Shown here piece after piece: positions 41,761-49,959 of a stretch of DNA of 64,000 nt. The notes under the pieces were generated by a model, which worked only from the letters and a program-made list of their open reading frames with translations, was not told the DNA's origin and searched no databases. Origin of the DNA: Curtobacterium aurantiacum (GTDB taxonomy: Bacteria; Actinomycetota; Actinomycetes; Actinomycetales; Microbacteriaceae); the NCBI RefSeq assembly GCF_018598555.1, contig NZ_JAHEWN010000010.1, positions 62,001 through 126,000 on the forward strand, given 5' to 3'. The number at the start of each line of letters is the position of its first letter. The stretch's first letter is position 1. The position numbers and the translations under genes are program-made.

Positions 41761-42664
41761 CCTTCGCCAGGGCCGGCATCAGGGCGCTGACGTCCTGGTC
41801 GGCGTTCGACAGGACCACGATGTCGACCCGGCGGTTCAGCGCGAGGTCCTGGTCGGTGCCACCCTTCGCCAGCGGCCGGCTCGACCCGAAGCCGACGCTC
41901 TGCACGTGGTCGCCGGGCATCCCGCCCCGCTCGACCAGGTCACGCAGCACCCCGGTGGCCCGCGCCGCGCTGAGTTCCCAGTTCGTCGCGTACGGGGCGG
42001 TCGAGTTCCGCTGGTCGGCGTGGCCCTCGACGCTGACGTCGTGGTCGGACGTCCGCAGCACCGGGGCGATCGCGTCCATGATCGACCGCGCCTGGTCGGA
42101 CAGGTCGGCGCTGTTCGTGCCGAAGTACGTCTCGCTGCCGATGAGCCGGACGATGAGGCCCCTGGCGTCGACGGTGAACTGGACGTTCTCGGTCTGTCCG
42201 GCCTTCGCCAGGTTGCGCTGGATCGCACGCTCCAGGCGCGTCAGGTCGTCGAGCTCGCGCTTCGCGGCAGCGAGGTCCTGCTTCGTCGCGCTGGTCGGCA
42301 CCACGGTCGATGCCGGGTCGACGTCGGTGTCCGCCGTGCCCGACGACGCGGTGGAGTGGTCGGCCTGGGACTTGTCCGTCGAGTAGCCGGAGCCGTCCTC
42401 GACCTGGTCCTTCGTGACGACCGTGCCGCTCGCCGTGTCGACCTTCTGCGACGTCACCTCGCCGAAGCCGGTGGCGAGCGAGTTCTTCAGCTGGACGTAC
42501 TTCTGCTGGTCGACGGTGGACATCGCAAAGAGCACGAGGAACATGCACATCAGCACCGTGATCATGTCCATGTAGGACGCCATCCAGCGCTCGTCGGGGT
42601 GCTCGGCCTCGTCGTGCGACTTCTTGGCGCGACCGCGGCCTCGGCCCCGGGGGTTGGCGCTCAT
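41735..42664 (-). CDS. motB: Flagellar stator protein MotB
   Basis: A 309-aa stator subunit that anchors to peptidoglycan. The single helix carries the proton-accepting Asp33 in YMDMITVLMCMFLVLFAMS, equivalent to E. coli Asp32. The C-terminal OmpA-like domain has VEGHADQRN and NWELSAARATGVLRDL. Between them is a Ser/Thr/Asp-rich linker of about 60 residues. ATG at 42664, 2 bases after motA. Confidence 0.95.
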   Translation of the reverse strand: MSANPRGRGRGRAKKSHDEAEHPDERWMASYMDMITVLMCMFLVLFAMSTVDQQKYVQLKNSLATGFGEVTSQKVDTASGTVVTKDQVEDGSGYSTDKSQADHSTASSGTADTDVDPASTVVPTSATKQDLAAAKRELDDLTRLERAIQRNLAKAGQTENVQFTVDARGLIVRLIGSETYFGTNSADLSDQARSIMDAIAPVLRTSDHDVSVEGHADQRNSTAPYATNWELSAARATGVLRDLVERGGMPGDHVQSVGFGSSRPLAKGGTDQDLALNRRVDIVVLSNADQDVSALMPALAKAQDAARAG

Positions 42665-42666
42665 CG

Positions 42667-43512
42667 TCAGGCCGCCAGCTGCTGCTCGTCGGCGTCGCCG
42701 GCGGTGCCGCCCTTGCCCTTGCCGCTCTTCGCCTTGGCCTTGGCCTTGGCCGACGTGTCGGCGCGGGCCTCGGGCGGCACCATGGCCTTCAGGCGCTCGC
42801 CGAGCAGACGGGGCTGGCTGCCGGCCTGGACCGCGAGCAGGCCCTCCATCAGGAGCGTCTGCCGGTCCGACTCGAGCTGCGCGAGCTTGCGGAGCTTCCC
42901 GCCGATCGGCAGCCACATGAAGTTCGCGGTCAGCAGGCCCCACAGGGTGGCGACGAACGCACTCGCGATGAGCGGGCCGAGCTCGTCCGGCTTGCCGAGG
43001 TTCGCGAGCACGTGGGTGAGCGACACCACGGTGCCGATGATGCCGACGGTCGGGGCGAACCCGCCGAGGCCCATGAAGAACGCGCTCGCGCTCCGCATCG
43101 GTGCAGCGTTGGACTCGATCTCGTCCTCGAGCAGGATCCGCAGCTCGTCCCCGTCGGTGCCGTCGGCGATGTTCTGCAGCGCCTTCTTCATGAACGGGTC
43201 GTCGTGCTTGTCGGCCTCCTGCTCGAGGGCGAGCAGGCCGTTCGCCCGCGCGGTCTCGGCGAGCCCGACGACGTCGTCGATGACCGACGCCGGCGGAGTG
43301 ACCTTGCCGGTGAACGCCTTCGGAACGGCCTTGAAGCTGGCGATGGCGTCCTTGAGGGTCGTGCTGGCGATGCCGCAGCCGATGGTGGCCCCGAACACGA
43401 GCAGCATCGGGGCGGGCAGGAAGAGTCCGCCGAGCTCGACGTGCTCCATCTGGACCATGCCGAACAGTGCGCCGAAGGCGAGCAGGATGCCGACGATCGT
43501 TGCGATGTCCAC
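42667..43512 (-). CDS. motA: Flagellar stator protein MotA
   Basis: A 281-aa, four-helix stator subunit that conducts protons with MotB and pushes on FliG. The charged cytoplasmic region is LALEQEADKHDDPFMKKALQNIADGTD, and helix 3 has GFAPTVGIIGTVVSLTHVL. The C-terminal tail is rich in Lys, Ala and Gly (KAKAKAKSGKGKGG), longer than typical. GTG start, one base after flbD. Confidence 0.95.
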   Translation of the reverse strand: MDIATIVGILLAFGALFGMVQMEHVELGGLFLPAPMLLVFGATIGCGIASTTLKDAIASFKAVPKAFTGKVTPPASVIDDVVGLAETARANGLLALEQEADKHDDPFMKKALQNIADGTDGDELRILLEDEIESNAAPMRSASAFFMGLGGFAPTVGIIGTVVSLTHVLANLGKPDELGPLIASAFVATLWGLLTANFMWLPIGGKLRKLAQLESDRQTLLMEGLLAVQAGSQPRLLGERLKAMVPPEARADTSAKAKAKAKSGKGKGGTAGDADEQQLAA

Positions 43513-43513
43513 G

Positions 43514-43816
43514 TCAACGACCCCCGTCCAGCGCGCGGCCGTGCAGCGGGGTGCGGAGGGCGGCGACCGGGGCGAGCGTCGGCTGCGGGCCCGTGTTCGT
43601 GCCCGCGCGCGGGGCTGCGTCGGTGCCGTAGGCCATGCCGACGATGCGGGCGCGGTACGCGGCGATCAGGTCGATGACGTCGGCCATCGACTCCCGCACG
43701 ATGTACTTCGCGCCGTCGACCATGATGAGCGTCGTGTCCGGCGTCTCCTGGATGCGCTCCACGAGATCGGGGTTCACAGCGAATCCGCTGCCGTTCAGTC
43801 GTGTGACGACGATCAT
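43514..43816 (-). CDS. flbD: FlbD-family flagellar protein
   Basis: A 100-aa protein whose first 60 residues match FlbD (MIVVTRLNGSGFAVNPDLVE, IQETPDTTLIMVDGAKYIV, RESMADVIDLI). The tail is a Pro/Thr-rich extension. First gene of the flbD-motA-motB-fliM...csrA operon and preceded by a sigma-28-like promoter. Its role is not well understood; SwrD, the Bacillus homologue, increases motor torque. Confidence 0.9.
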   Translation of the reverse strand: MIVVTRLNGSGFAVNPDLVERIQETPDTTLIMVDGAKYIVRESMADVIDLIAAYRARIVGMAYGTDAAPRAGTNTGPQPTLAPVAALRTPLHGRALDGGR

Positions 43817-43894
43817 GGCCCGTCCTGGTTCTCGATCGTCCCGCCGCCGTCCGTGGGGCGGGATGCGGGCCCGTCCGTGGGCCTGCACGGAGGA

Positions 43895-43921
43895 CTATCG
43901 GCGGCTGCGGCGGGTGCGTTA
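43895..43921 (-). promoter_or_regulatory. Sigma-28/WhiG-type promoter of the flbD operon
   Basis: On the minus strand, TAAC - 15 bases - GCCGATAG matches the FliA/WhiG consensus TAAA-N15-GCCGATAA at 10 of 12 positions with exact spacing. It would start transcription near 43888, about 70 bases before flbD. Confidence 0.7.
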
Positions 43922-43944
43922 GTGGCCGTCAGTAGCCTGGTGCG

Positions 43945-45024
43945 GTGATCGATGCCTCGGACCTGCTCGCCCACCCGCGTGGCCGGCGCTTCTGTCTGGA
44001 GCTCGTCCGCGTGGTGCAGGACCCCGACGATCCGGCCACGGCACACCTCGGCGCCCTGCTCTTCTGGGCTGAGCACCACCTCGGCGTCGAACTCGGCGAC
44101 GGCCGCACGCTCTTCGGCATCGGCGGTGCGGTCGAACCGGAGCCGGCTCCGCACCTGGGAACCGTGGCGAGCGCACTCGCGGCGGTGTCCCTGCCGTCCG
44201 TGGGCGAGGACGACGTGGTGGTCGCACTCGAGTCCACTGCGGAGAGCGCGCTGTGGTGGCAGCAGCCCGACGCGCTGGACGTGCTCCTCGGCCGACCGGA
44301 GTTGCTGCCCGCGCTCCGGCGGATCGCTCGGTGGGCTGCCGACAGCCCGGTCGTGCGCCGGCTCTTCGACCCGCAGGGCGGAGCATGGAGCGTCGAGTTC
44401 GACGAGGACGACCAGCCCCGACGTCCGGGAGCGGCAGAGGCGCTCGCCGACTGGTCCCGGGAGCTGCGCCGCGAGGACGCCGAGGGGAACCCGGGGGTGG
44501 CCAGCGGGGTTTGGTGGACGACTCCGCCGTGGCCGCTCGCGCAGCACACGCGAGCGCCGTTCCCGTCCGCCGGGCCGCTGGCGCTGTGGGCGGTCGAGGA
44601 CTCCTTCGGGCAGGAACGCGCCGTGGTCTCGGCCGTGCCCGCCGATGCCACGGCGCGCGTGTGCACCGTCGACGGTCCCGCCGACTGGGCTGCGCTGTGC
44701 CGACGCTGGCCGCTCGACGTGACGCAGACCACCCGACGGAACGACTGGGCCGTGGCGACCGGACGGCAGGGTGACTGGGTGCTGCCGGACTGGTCCGCGG
44801 TGGCCACCGAGTACGACGTCGTGCACCTGACCGTCGCGGGCTGGTTCCGCACCTCCGGACTCGCCGTGCCGGTCGACGGCAGCCGGGCGAGCGTCGTCGC
44901 AGGGTGGACGCCGGACTCCGCCTACCGGCTCACCGACTGGGGAGCCGAGGTCAGTGCAGTCCCTGCCGAGCCGGAGACGTGGTCGCGTCCCGGCAACTCC
45001 GGGGTCTGGCGTCGTCTCAGCTGA
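43945..45024 (+). CDS. Hypothetical protein, 359 aa
   Basis: A soluble protein rich in Trp and acidic residues, with no transmembrane segment. Visible stretches are HLGALLFWAEHHLGVEL, ALWWQQPDALDVLLGRPELLPALRR and YDVVHLTVAGWFRTSGLAVPV. Not recognised. GTG start at 43945. It is divergent from the flbD operon across 128 bases that also hold the flagellar promoter. Confidence 0.72.
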   Translation: MIDASDLLAHPRGRRFCLELVRVVQDPDDPATAHLGALLFWAEHHLGVELGDGRTLFGIGGAVEPEPAPHLGTVASALAAVSLPSVGEDDVVVALESTAESALWWQQPDALDVLLGRPELLPALRRIARWAADSPVVRRLFDPQGGAWSVEFDEDDQPRRPGAAEALADWSRELRREDAEGNPGVASGVWWTTPPWPLAQHTRAPFPSAGPLALWAVEDSFGQERAVVSAVPADATARVCTVDGPADWAALCRRWPLDVTQTTRRNDWAVATGRQGDWVLPDWSAVATEYDVVHLTVAGWFRTSGLAVPVDGSRASVVAGWTPDSAYRLTDWGAEVSAVPAEPETWSRPGNSGVWRRLS

Positions 45025-45133
45025 TCCCCAGCAAACCGCTGCATCCGATCGGGGTGCTCCGGCGGTAGTGGGGGTACGACGTCGAGGACGACGCCGTCCG
45101 CACTGGCCCGGACAGGCCCGAAGGAGACACGTC

Positions 45134-45973
45134 ATGCGCAAGACACTCGCCACCGGCCTGAGCGCCGGTGTCCTGTTCGCCGCCGCCGCGGCCGTACTGC
45201 CCGCGACCGCTGCGACCGCCGCCACCGGTGAGGCGACGCTCTCGGTCCTGCACGCCGTCCCGGACGTCACCGTCGACGTCTACCTCGACGGCGAACGTGC
45301 CATCGACGACTTCACCCCCGGCACCCTCGCCGGCCCGATGATGGTGCCGGCCGGTGCCCACCAGCTCGCCGTCACCGCCGCGGACGCCACCGACGCGTCC
45401 GAGCCGATCATCGGCCCGGCGGACGTCTCGTTCGACGCGGGTGGCAACTACACCGCCGTCGCGCACGACGCCACCGACGGTTCGCCGACCGCCACGGTGT
45501 TCACCAACGACACTTCGGCCGTCGCGGCCGGGCAGGGACGCCTCGTCGTCCGGCACGTCGCCGCCGCCCCTGCTGTCGACGTCCTCGCCGGTGGTGAGGC
45601 TGTCGTCTCGAACCTGTCGAACCCCGACGAGCAGGCACTCGAACTGCCGGCCGGCACCGTCTCGGCGAGCGTCGCCGCGGCCGGGACCACAGACCCGGTC
45701 ATCGGCCCGGCGGACGTCGAGATCGCCGCCGGCTCGTCCACCATCGTCTACGCCTGGGGCAGCCTGGACGACTCGAACCTCGCACTCGCCACGCAGACCA
45801 TCTCGGACCTGGGTGGTGCGCCGAACGGTGTCCCTGCCGGGAACGCGGGTCTCGTGGCCACGAACGACCAGGGCCCCCTGCCCCTGGTCGGCGCAGCGGC
45901 GGCCGCCCTGGCCGCCGCTGCCGCAGTCGGGGCCGTCGTGCTCCGTCGCCGGAACGCAGCGACCCAGCGCTGA
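45134..45973 (+). CDS. DUF4397-domain surface protein
   Basis: A 279-aa exported protein. A signal peptide (residues 1-31, ending ATAAT) is followed by two DUF4397 beta-sandwich repeats, each with the pattern VDVYLDGE/VDVLAGGE and IIGPADVSF/VIGPADVEI. The C-terminus is a wall-anchor-like signal: LPLVG (249-253), a hydrophobic helix and the tail LRRRNAATQR. LPLVG resembles LPXTG with Val for Thr. The sortase gene begins 2 bases downstream, so this is probably its substrate. AAGGAG precedes the ATG. Confidence 0.87.
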   Translation: MRKTLATGLSAGVLFAAAAAVLPATAATAATGEATLSVLHAVPDVTVDVYLDGERAIDDFTPGTLAGPMMVPAGAHQLAVTAADATDASEPIIGPADVSFDAGGNYTAVAHDATDGSPTATVFTNDTSAVAAGQGRLVVRHVAAAPAVDVLAGGEAVVSNLSNPDEQALELPAGTVSASVAAAGTTDPVIGPADVEIAAGSSTIVYAWGSLDDSNLALATQTISDLGGAPNGVPAGNAGLVATNDQGPLPLVGAAAAALAAAAAVGAVVLRRRNAATQR

Positions 45974-45975
45974 CC

Positions 45976-46626
45976 GTGCAACGCCCCGTGCGGTCCGCCA
46001 CGGTGACGCTCGTCGTCGCCGTGGCGGCCGCCGCCCTGACCGGGTGCTCGTCGGCCGGGACCACCCCCGGCGGGCAACCGTCCGTCCTGACGACCAGCGC
46101 ACCGCGCCCGACCCCGGTCCCGTCGGCGTTCTCGACCGAGGTGCCGCAGCAGACCGCCACGATCCCCCCGGTCCGGCGGGCCGCCGCTCCGACCACGATC
46201 ACCGTCGACCACGCCGGGATCACCGCGCCCGTCCGTCCCGAGGGGGTCGACGAGGACGGTGCCATGGCGCTCCCGCCGGACCCGGCGACCGCCGGCTGGT
46301 ACCGCTTCGGTGCCGCGCCGTCGTCCGACGAGGGAACCGTCGTCATCGCGGCGCACGTCGACGCCGTCGGGTACGGCGTCGGTCCGTTCGCTCGGCTCCG
46401 TGGCGCACCGTCCGGCACCCGGGTCACCATCACCGACACGGCCGGCGCCGAGACCACGTGGCGGATCGACTCCGTCAGCATGCTCGAGAAGCAGGGCCTC
46501 GCCTGGGGCGACGTGTTCCGTGCCGACGGACCTCGGCGGCTCGTCCTGGTCACCTGCGGCGGGACGTTCGACGCAGCCACCGGACACTACGAGAGCAACC
46601 TCGTCGTCACCGCGGTCCCGGTCTGA
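45976..46626 (+). CDS. Class F sortase with lipoprotein anchor
   Basis: A 216-aa transpeptidase. Instead of a plain membrane helix it has a lipobox LTGC (Cys24). A Thr/Pro linker (residues 30-65) leads to the sortase fold with the catalytic His127 in IAAHVDA and Cys194 in VLVTCGGTFD; the family ending HYESNLVVTAVPV follows. GTG start. It probably processes the DUF4397 protein encoded just upstream. The catalytic Arg is not obvious to me by eye. Confidence 0.88.
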   Translation: MQRPVRSATVTLVVAVAAAALTGCSSAGTTPGGQPSVLTTSAPRPTPVPSAFSTEVPQQTATIPPVRRAAAPTTITVDHAGITAPVRPEGVDEDGAMALPPDPATAGWYRFGAAPSSDEGTVVIAAHVDAVGYGVGPFARLRGAPSGTRVTITDTAGAETTWRIDSVSMLEKQGLAWGDVFRADGPRRLVLVTCGGTFDAATGHYESNLVVTAVPV

Positions 46627-46694
46627 CGGTGGCGACGATCCGCCCCCTACGATCGGATCGTGGTCGACGACGACCGCACCAGCGACAGGAAGAC

Positions 46695-47240
46695 GTGACG
46701 ATCAGCCTCCCGGACGACGGCGAACTCGCGGACGCGTTCCGCGAGGGGAGCGAGCACGCCCTGCGCGCCGTCTACGAACGGTGGTCGTCGCTCGTGTACT
46801 CCCTGGCGCTCCGGGCACTGGCCGACCCGGCCGCCGCCGAGGACGTCACGCAGCAGGTGTTCGTGAAGGCCTGGCAGCGGAGCACGAGCTACGACCCGAC
46901 CAGGGCACCACTCGGCGCCTGGTTGGTCGGCATCACCCGGAACTGCATCGCCGACGCGCGGAACGAGCGACGCCGGCACGCCAGCGCCGCGGACCCGGAG
47001 GTCGTGGAGGAGACCACGCCGGCGCCCGAACCGGCCTTCGACCTGGCCGAACGGGCACTCGTGGCGGGTGAACTCGACCGGCTCGACGAGGTCCCGCGTC
47101 GGGTGATGCGACTGGCGTTCTACGACGACCTCAGCCATCGTGAGATCGCCGAACGGCTCGAACTGCCGCTGGGCACCGTCAAGAGCCACATCCACCGAAG
47201 TCTGGCTCGGCTCCGAACACGTCTGGAGGTGATCGAATGA
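46695..47240 (+). CDS. ECF RNA polymerase sigma factor, SigK-like
   Basis: A 181-aa ECF sigma factor. Region 2 is AEDVTQQVFVKAWQRSTSYDPTRAPLGAWLVGITRNCIAD and region 4 is LSHREIAERLELPLGTVKSHIHRSLARLRTRL. GTG at 46695 follows AGGAAG. Its stop overlaps the ATG of the anti-sigma gene. By family and context it controls this surface-protein operon in answer to an envelope signal (inference). Confidence 0.92.
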   Translation: MTISLPDDGELADAFREGSEHALRAVYERWSSLVYSLALRALADPAAAEDVTQQVFVKAWQRSTSYDPTRAPLGAWLVGITRNCIADARNERRRHASAADPEVVEETTPAPEPAFDLAERALVAGELDRLDEVPRRVMRLAFYDDLSHREIAERLELPLGTVKSHIHRSLARLRTRLEVIE

Positions 47241-48076
47241 AGCACGTCGACGACGAGACACTGGCGATGCTCGCGGTCTCCGACGAGGTGGCCGAGGACG
47301 CCGTCGCCGAGCACCTGGCGTCCTGCGCCCGGTGCCGCGACGAGGTGGCCGTGCTGCAGCGGGTCGCCGCGGTCACCCGGGCGTCCGAGGACGTCGAGCT
47401 GGCCGCACCGCCGGAGCACGTGTGGGAGCGGATCGCGGCCGAGATCGCCCGGACGCCCCAGCACGCTGCGGCACCGGCACCGGCACCGGCACCGGCACCG
47501 GCCACCGAACCCGAGCGCGCGCCCGGCCGCGAACCCGGACAGGCACCCGCGCCCGCCGCCACGTCGTCCGAGCTGCGGCACCACGCCGCGTCCCGCCGAC
47601 CCCGGTCGCGTCCGCGTCGACGCCGTGCCCTCGCGGCGGCCATCGCCGGTGTCGGCGTCCTCGCCGTCGTCCTCGGCATCGGCGTCGCGTCCGGGGTCGT
47701 GCCCGGACTCCCCCGCGGCGACACCGAGACCGTCCTCGCGAACACCGAGCTCGATGCCCTGCCCGGCTGGTCCGGCACCACCGGCACGGCCGAACTGGAA
47801 CGCGACCAGGACGGTCGGGTCACGCTCGTGGTCGACCTGCACGGTGAGCGCGGTCGCTCCGGCACCGGTCCGCTGCGCGAGGTCTGGATGATGCGCGCGG
47901 ACCTCGCCGGCCTGGTGAGCGTCGGGTACCTCGACGGCGACCGTGGCCGCTTCACGGTGCCGGCGGGTCTCGACACCGAGCGGTTCCCGGTCGTGGACGT
48001 CTCCGCCGAGGCCGACGACGGGGATCCGGCACACTCCGGCGACTCGATCGTCCGGGGCACCCTGACCGATCCCTGA
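47237..48076 (+). CDS. Anti-sigma factor, RskA-like
   Basis: A 279-aa membrane anti-sigma factor. The N-terminal zinc motif is H26-x3-C30-x2-C33 (EHLASCARC). An Ala/Pro linker encoded by GGCACC repeats leads to a transmembrane helix (about 134-156) after a basic RPRRRRALAA, then an extracytoplasmic RskA domain (TAELERDQDGRVTLVVDLHG, VGYLDGDRGRFTVPAGL). It holds the sigma factor until intramembrane proteolysis. Confidence 0.9.
   Translation: MKHVDDETLAMLAVSDEVAEDAVAEHLASCARCRDEVAVLQRVAAVTRASEDVELAAPPEHVWERIAAEIARTPQHAAAPAPAPAPAPATEPERAPGREPGQAPAPAATSSELRHHAASRRPRSRPRRRRALAAAIAGVGVLAVVLGIGVASGVVPGLPRGDTETVLANTELDALPGWSGTTGTAELERDQDGRVTLVVDLHGERGRSGTGPLREVWMMRADLAGLVSVGYLDGDRGRFTVPAGLDTERFPVVDVSAEADDGDPAHSGDSIVRGTLTDP
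47469..47498 (+). repeat. Hexanucleotide tandem repeat GGCACC x5
   Basis: Five units encode the Ala-Pro linker of the anti-sigma factor. Changes in copy number would keep the frame and alter linker length. Confidence 0.7.
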
Positions 48077-48186
48077 GCGTGTTCGTCCCCCGAAATTGCC
48101 AGCTGTGACGTATTCGAGACCTCCAGACGCGCAACGGGGGTCGATCCTCCACCGCTTTATCTCATGAGCGTGTTAGCGTGGCGCGC

Positions 48187-49755
48187 ATGTCCGACACCAC
48201 CACCGTCGTCTCGCCGGCATCTCCGGCGACCGCAGCACCTCTCCGTGAGGTCGGCGCCCTGATCCGGGGCGCCCGCAAGGGCCGCAGCATGACCCAGGCC
48301 CAGCTCGCCGAACGCGTCGGCACCAGCCAGAGCGCGATCAACCGCATCGAGCAGGGCGGTCAGAACCTGTCCCTCGAGATGCTCACCCGCATCAGCGACG
48401 CCCTCGACCAGCAGATCGTCTCGATCGGCGGCGCCCCGCAGCGTGCCCACCTGCGCGTGCAGGGCGGCCGGAAGCTCAGCGGCTCCATCGCGGTGAACTC
48501 GAGCAAGAACGCCGCCGTGGCGCTGCTCTGCGCCTCGCTGCTCAACCGCGGTGTGACCCGTCTGCACAAGGTCGCCCGGATCGTCGAGGTCGACCGCATC
48601 ATCGACGTGCTCCGCAGCCTCGGCGCGAGCGTCACGTGGTCCGAGGACGGCGAGACCCTCGAGATCGTCGCCCCCGACGACCTGCGCCTCGACGCGATCG
48701 ACGCCGACGCCGCCCGCCGCACCCGCAGCGTGCTCATGTTCCTCGGCCCGCTCAGTGGCCGGTACGAGTCGTTCCGCCTGCCCTACGCCGGCGGCTGTGA
48801 CCTCGGCACCCGCACGGTCGAGCCACACCTCATCGCACTGCGGCCGTTCGGCGTCGACGTCGAGGCGACCTCCGGCTGGTACGAGGTCGACGTCGCGAAC
48901 CAGGCCGTCCCCACGAAGTCCGTCGTCCTCACCGAGCGCGGCGACACCGTGACCGAGAACGCGATCCTCGCCGCTGCCGCCCGCGACGGCGAGACCGTCA
49001 TCCGGAACGCCAGCCCCAACTACATGGTGCAGGACCTCTGCTTCTTCCTCGAGCTGCTCGGCGTGCAGATCGAGGGCATCGGCACCACGACGCTCCGCAT
49101 CACCGGCAAGAGCCGCATCGACGAGGTCGTGGACTACTGGCCCAGCGAGGACCCGGTCGAGGCGATGAGCCTGCTGACCGCGGGCATCGTCACCGCGTCC
49201 ACCCTCACCGTGACCCGTGCGCCGATCGAGTTCCTCGAGATCGAGCTCGCCACCCTGGCCGAGATGGGCCTGCTGTTCGACGTCAGCGAGGAGTACGCCG
49301 CCGCCAACGGCCGCACCCGCCTCGTCGACATCACGGTGCACCCGTCCGACCTGCACGCCCCGATCGACAAGATCCACGCGATGCCGTTCCCCGGGCTGAA
49401 CATCGACAACCTGCCGTTCTTCGTCGTCATCGCGGCCATGGCCGAGGGCACCACGCTCGTGCACGACTGGGTCTACGAGGGCCGGGCGATCCACCTGCTC
49501 GACCTCACCCGTCTCGGCGCGAGCGTCACCCTGCGCGACCCGCACCGCCTCGACGTCACCGGCCCGACGCACTTCTCCGGCGCCGAGATCAGCTGCCCGC
49601 CGGCACTCCGGCCCGCCGTGGTCATCCTGCTGGCGATGCTCGCGGCGAAGGGCGAGAGCGTCCTGCGCAACGTCGGCATCATCGCCCGTGGCTACGAGCA
49701 GCTGCAGGAGCGCCTCAACTCGCTCGGCGCGTCCATCGAGACGTTCCACGACTGA
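48187..49755 (+). CDS. murA: MurA-like enolpyruvyl transferase with N-terminal HTH domain
   Basis: A 522-aa fusion. Residues about 20-76 are a Cro/C1-type helix-turn-helix (GRSMTQAQLAERVGTSQSAI, INRIEQGGQNLSLEML). Residues 88-520 are MurA, which transfers enolpyruvate to UDP-GlcNAc in the first committed step of peptidoglycan synthesis. Active-site Lys107 (NSSKNAA) and the PEP-binding Cys204 in AGGCDLGTR are kept, so it should be active and fosfomycin-sensitive. The Arg of RPVD is changed (TRTVEP). ATG at 48187 or GTG at 48178 are both possible; no ribosome site is seen. It may be a second, regulated MurA. Confidence 0.88.
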   Translation: MSDTTTVVSPASPATAAPLREVGALIRGARKGRSMTQAQLAERVGTSQSAINRIEQGGQNLSLEMLTRISDALDQQIVSIGGAPQRAHLRVQGGRKLSGSIAVNSSKNAAVALLCASLLNRGVTRLHKVARIVEVDRIIDVLRSLGASVTWSEDGETLEIVAPDDLRLDAIDADAARRTRSVLMFLGPLSGRYESFRLPYAGGCDLGTRTVEPHLIALRPFGVDVEATSGWYEVDVANQAVPTKSVVLTERGDTVTENAILAAAARDGETVIRNASPNYMVQDLCFFLELLGVQIEGIGTTTLRITGKSRIDEVVDYWPSEDPVEAMSLLTAGIVTASTLTVTRAPIEFLEIELATLAEMGLLFDVSEEYAAANGRTRLVDITVHPSDLHAPIDKIHAMPFPGLNIDNLPFFVVIAAMAEGTTLVHDWVYEGRAIHLLDLTRLGASVTLRDPHRLDVTGPTHFSGAEISCPPALRPAVVILLAMLAAKGESVLRNVGIIARGYEQLQERLNSLGASIETFHD

Positions 49756-49772
49756 CGCTGGTCCCCCGCTGG

Positions 49773-49832
49773 ACACCGGTGTTCGCCGGTTGAACACGCG
49801 CAAACCGCGGTTCAACACGCGAACACCGGTGT
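49773..49832. repeat. Nested inverted repeat after murA
   Basis: Outer 13-bp arms ACACCGGTGTTCG and CGAACACCGGTGT are perfect and each contains the self-palindrome ACACCGGTGT. Inner arms GGTTGAAC and GTTCAAC lie between them. It sits 18 bases after the murA stop and 128 bases before the next start. Confidence 0.65.
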
Positions 49833-49959
49833 TTTGCGTCCCCCCGTCCCCGCAAGTGGGGACGGACCGTCACCTGTTCTGCGGGGTCCCCACGGGCCTC
49901 CAGGCCGATGCCCAGGAGCGCTCCATGCGCCGCCCAGCCCGACCGTGCTGGATGGGCAG

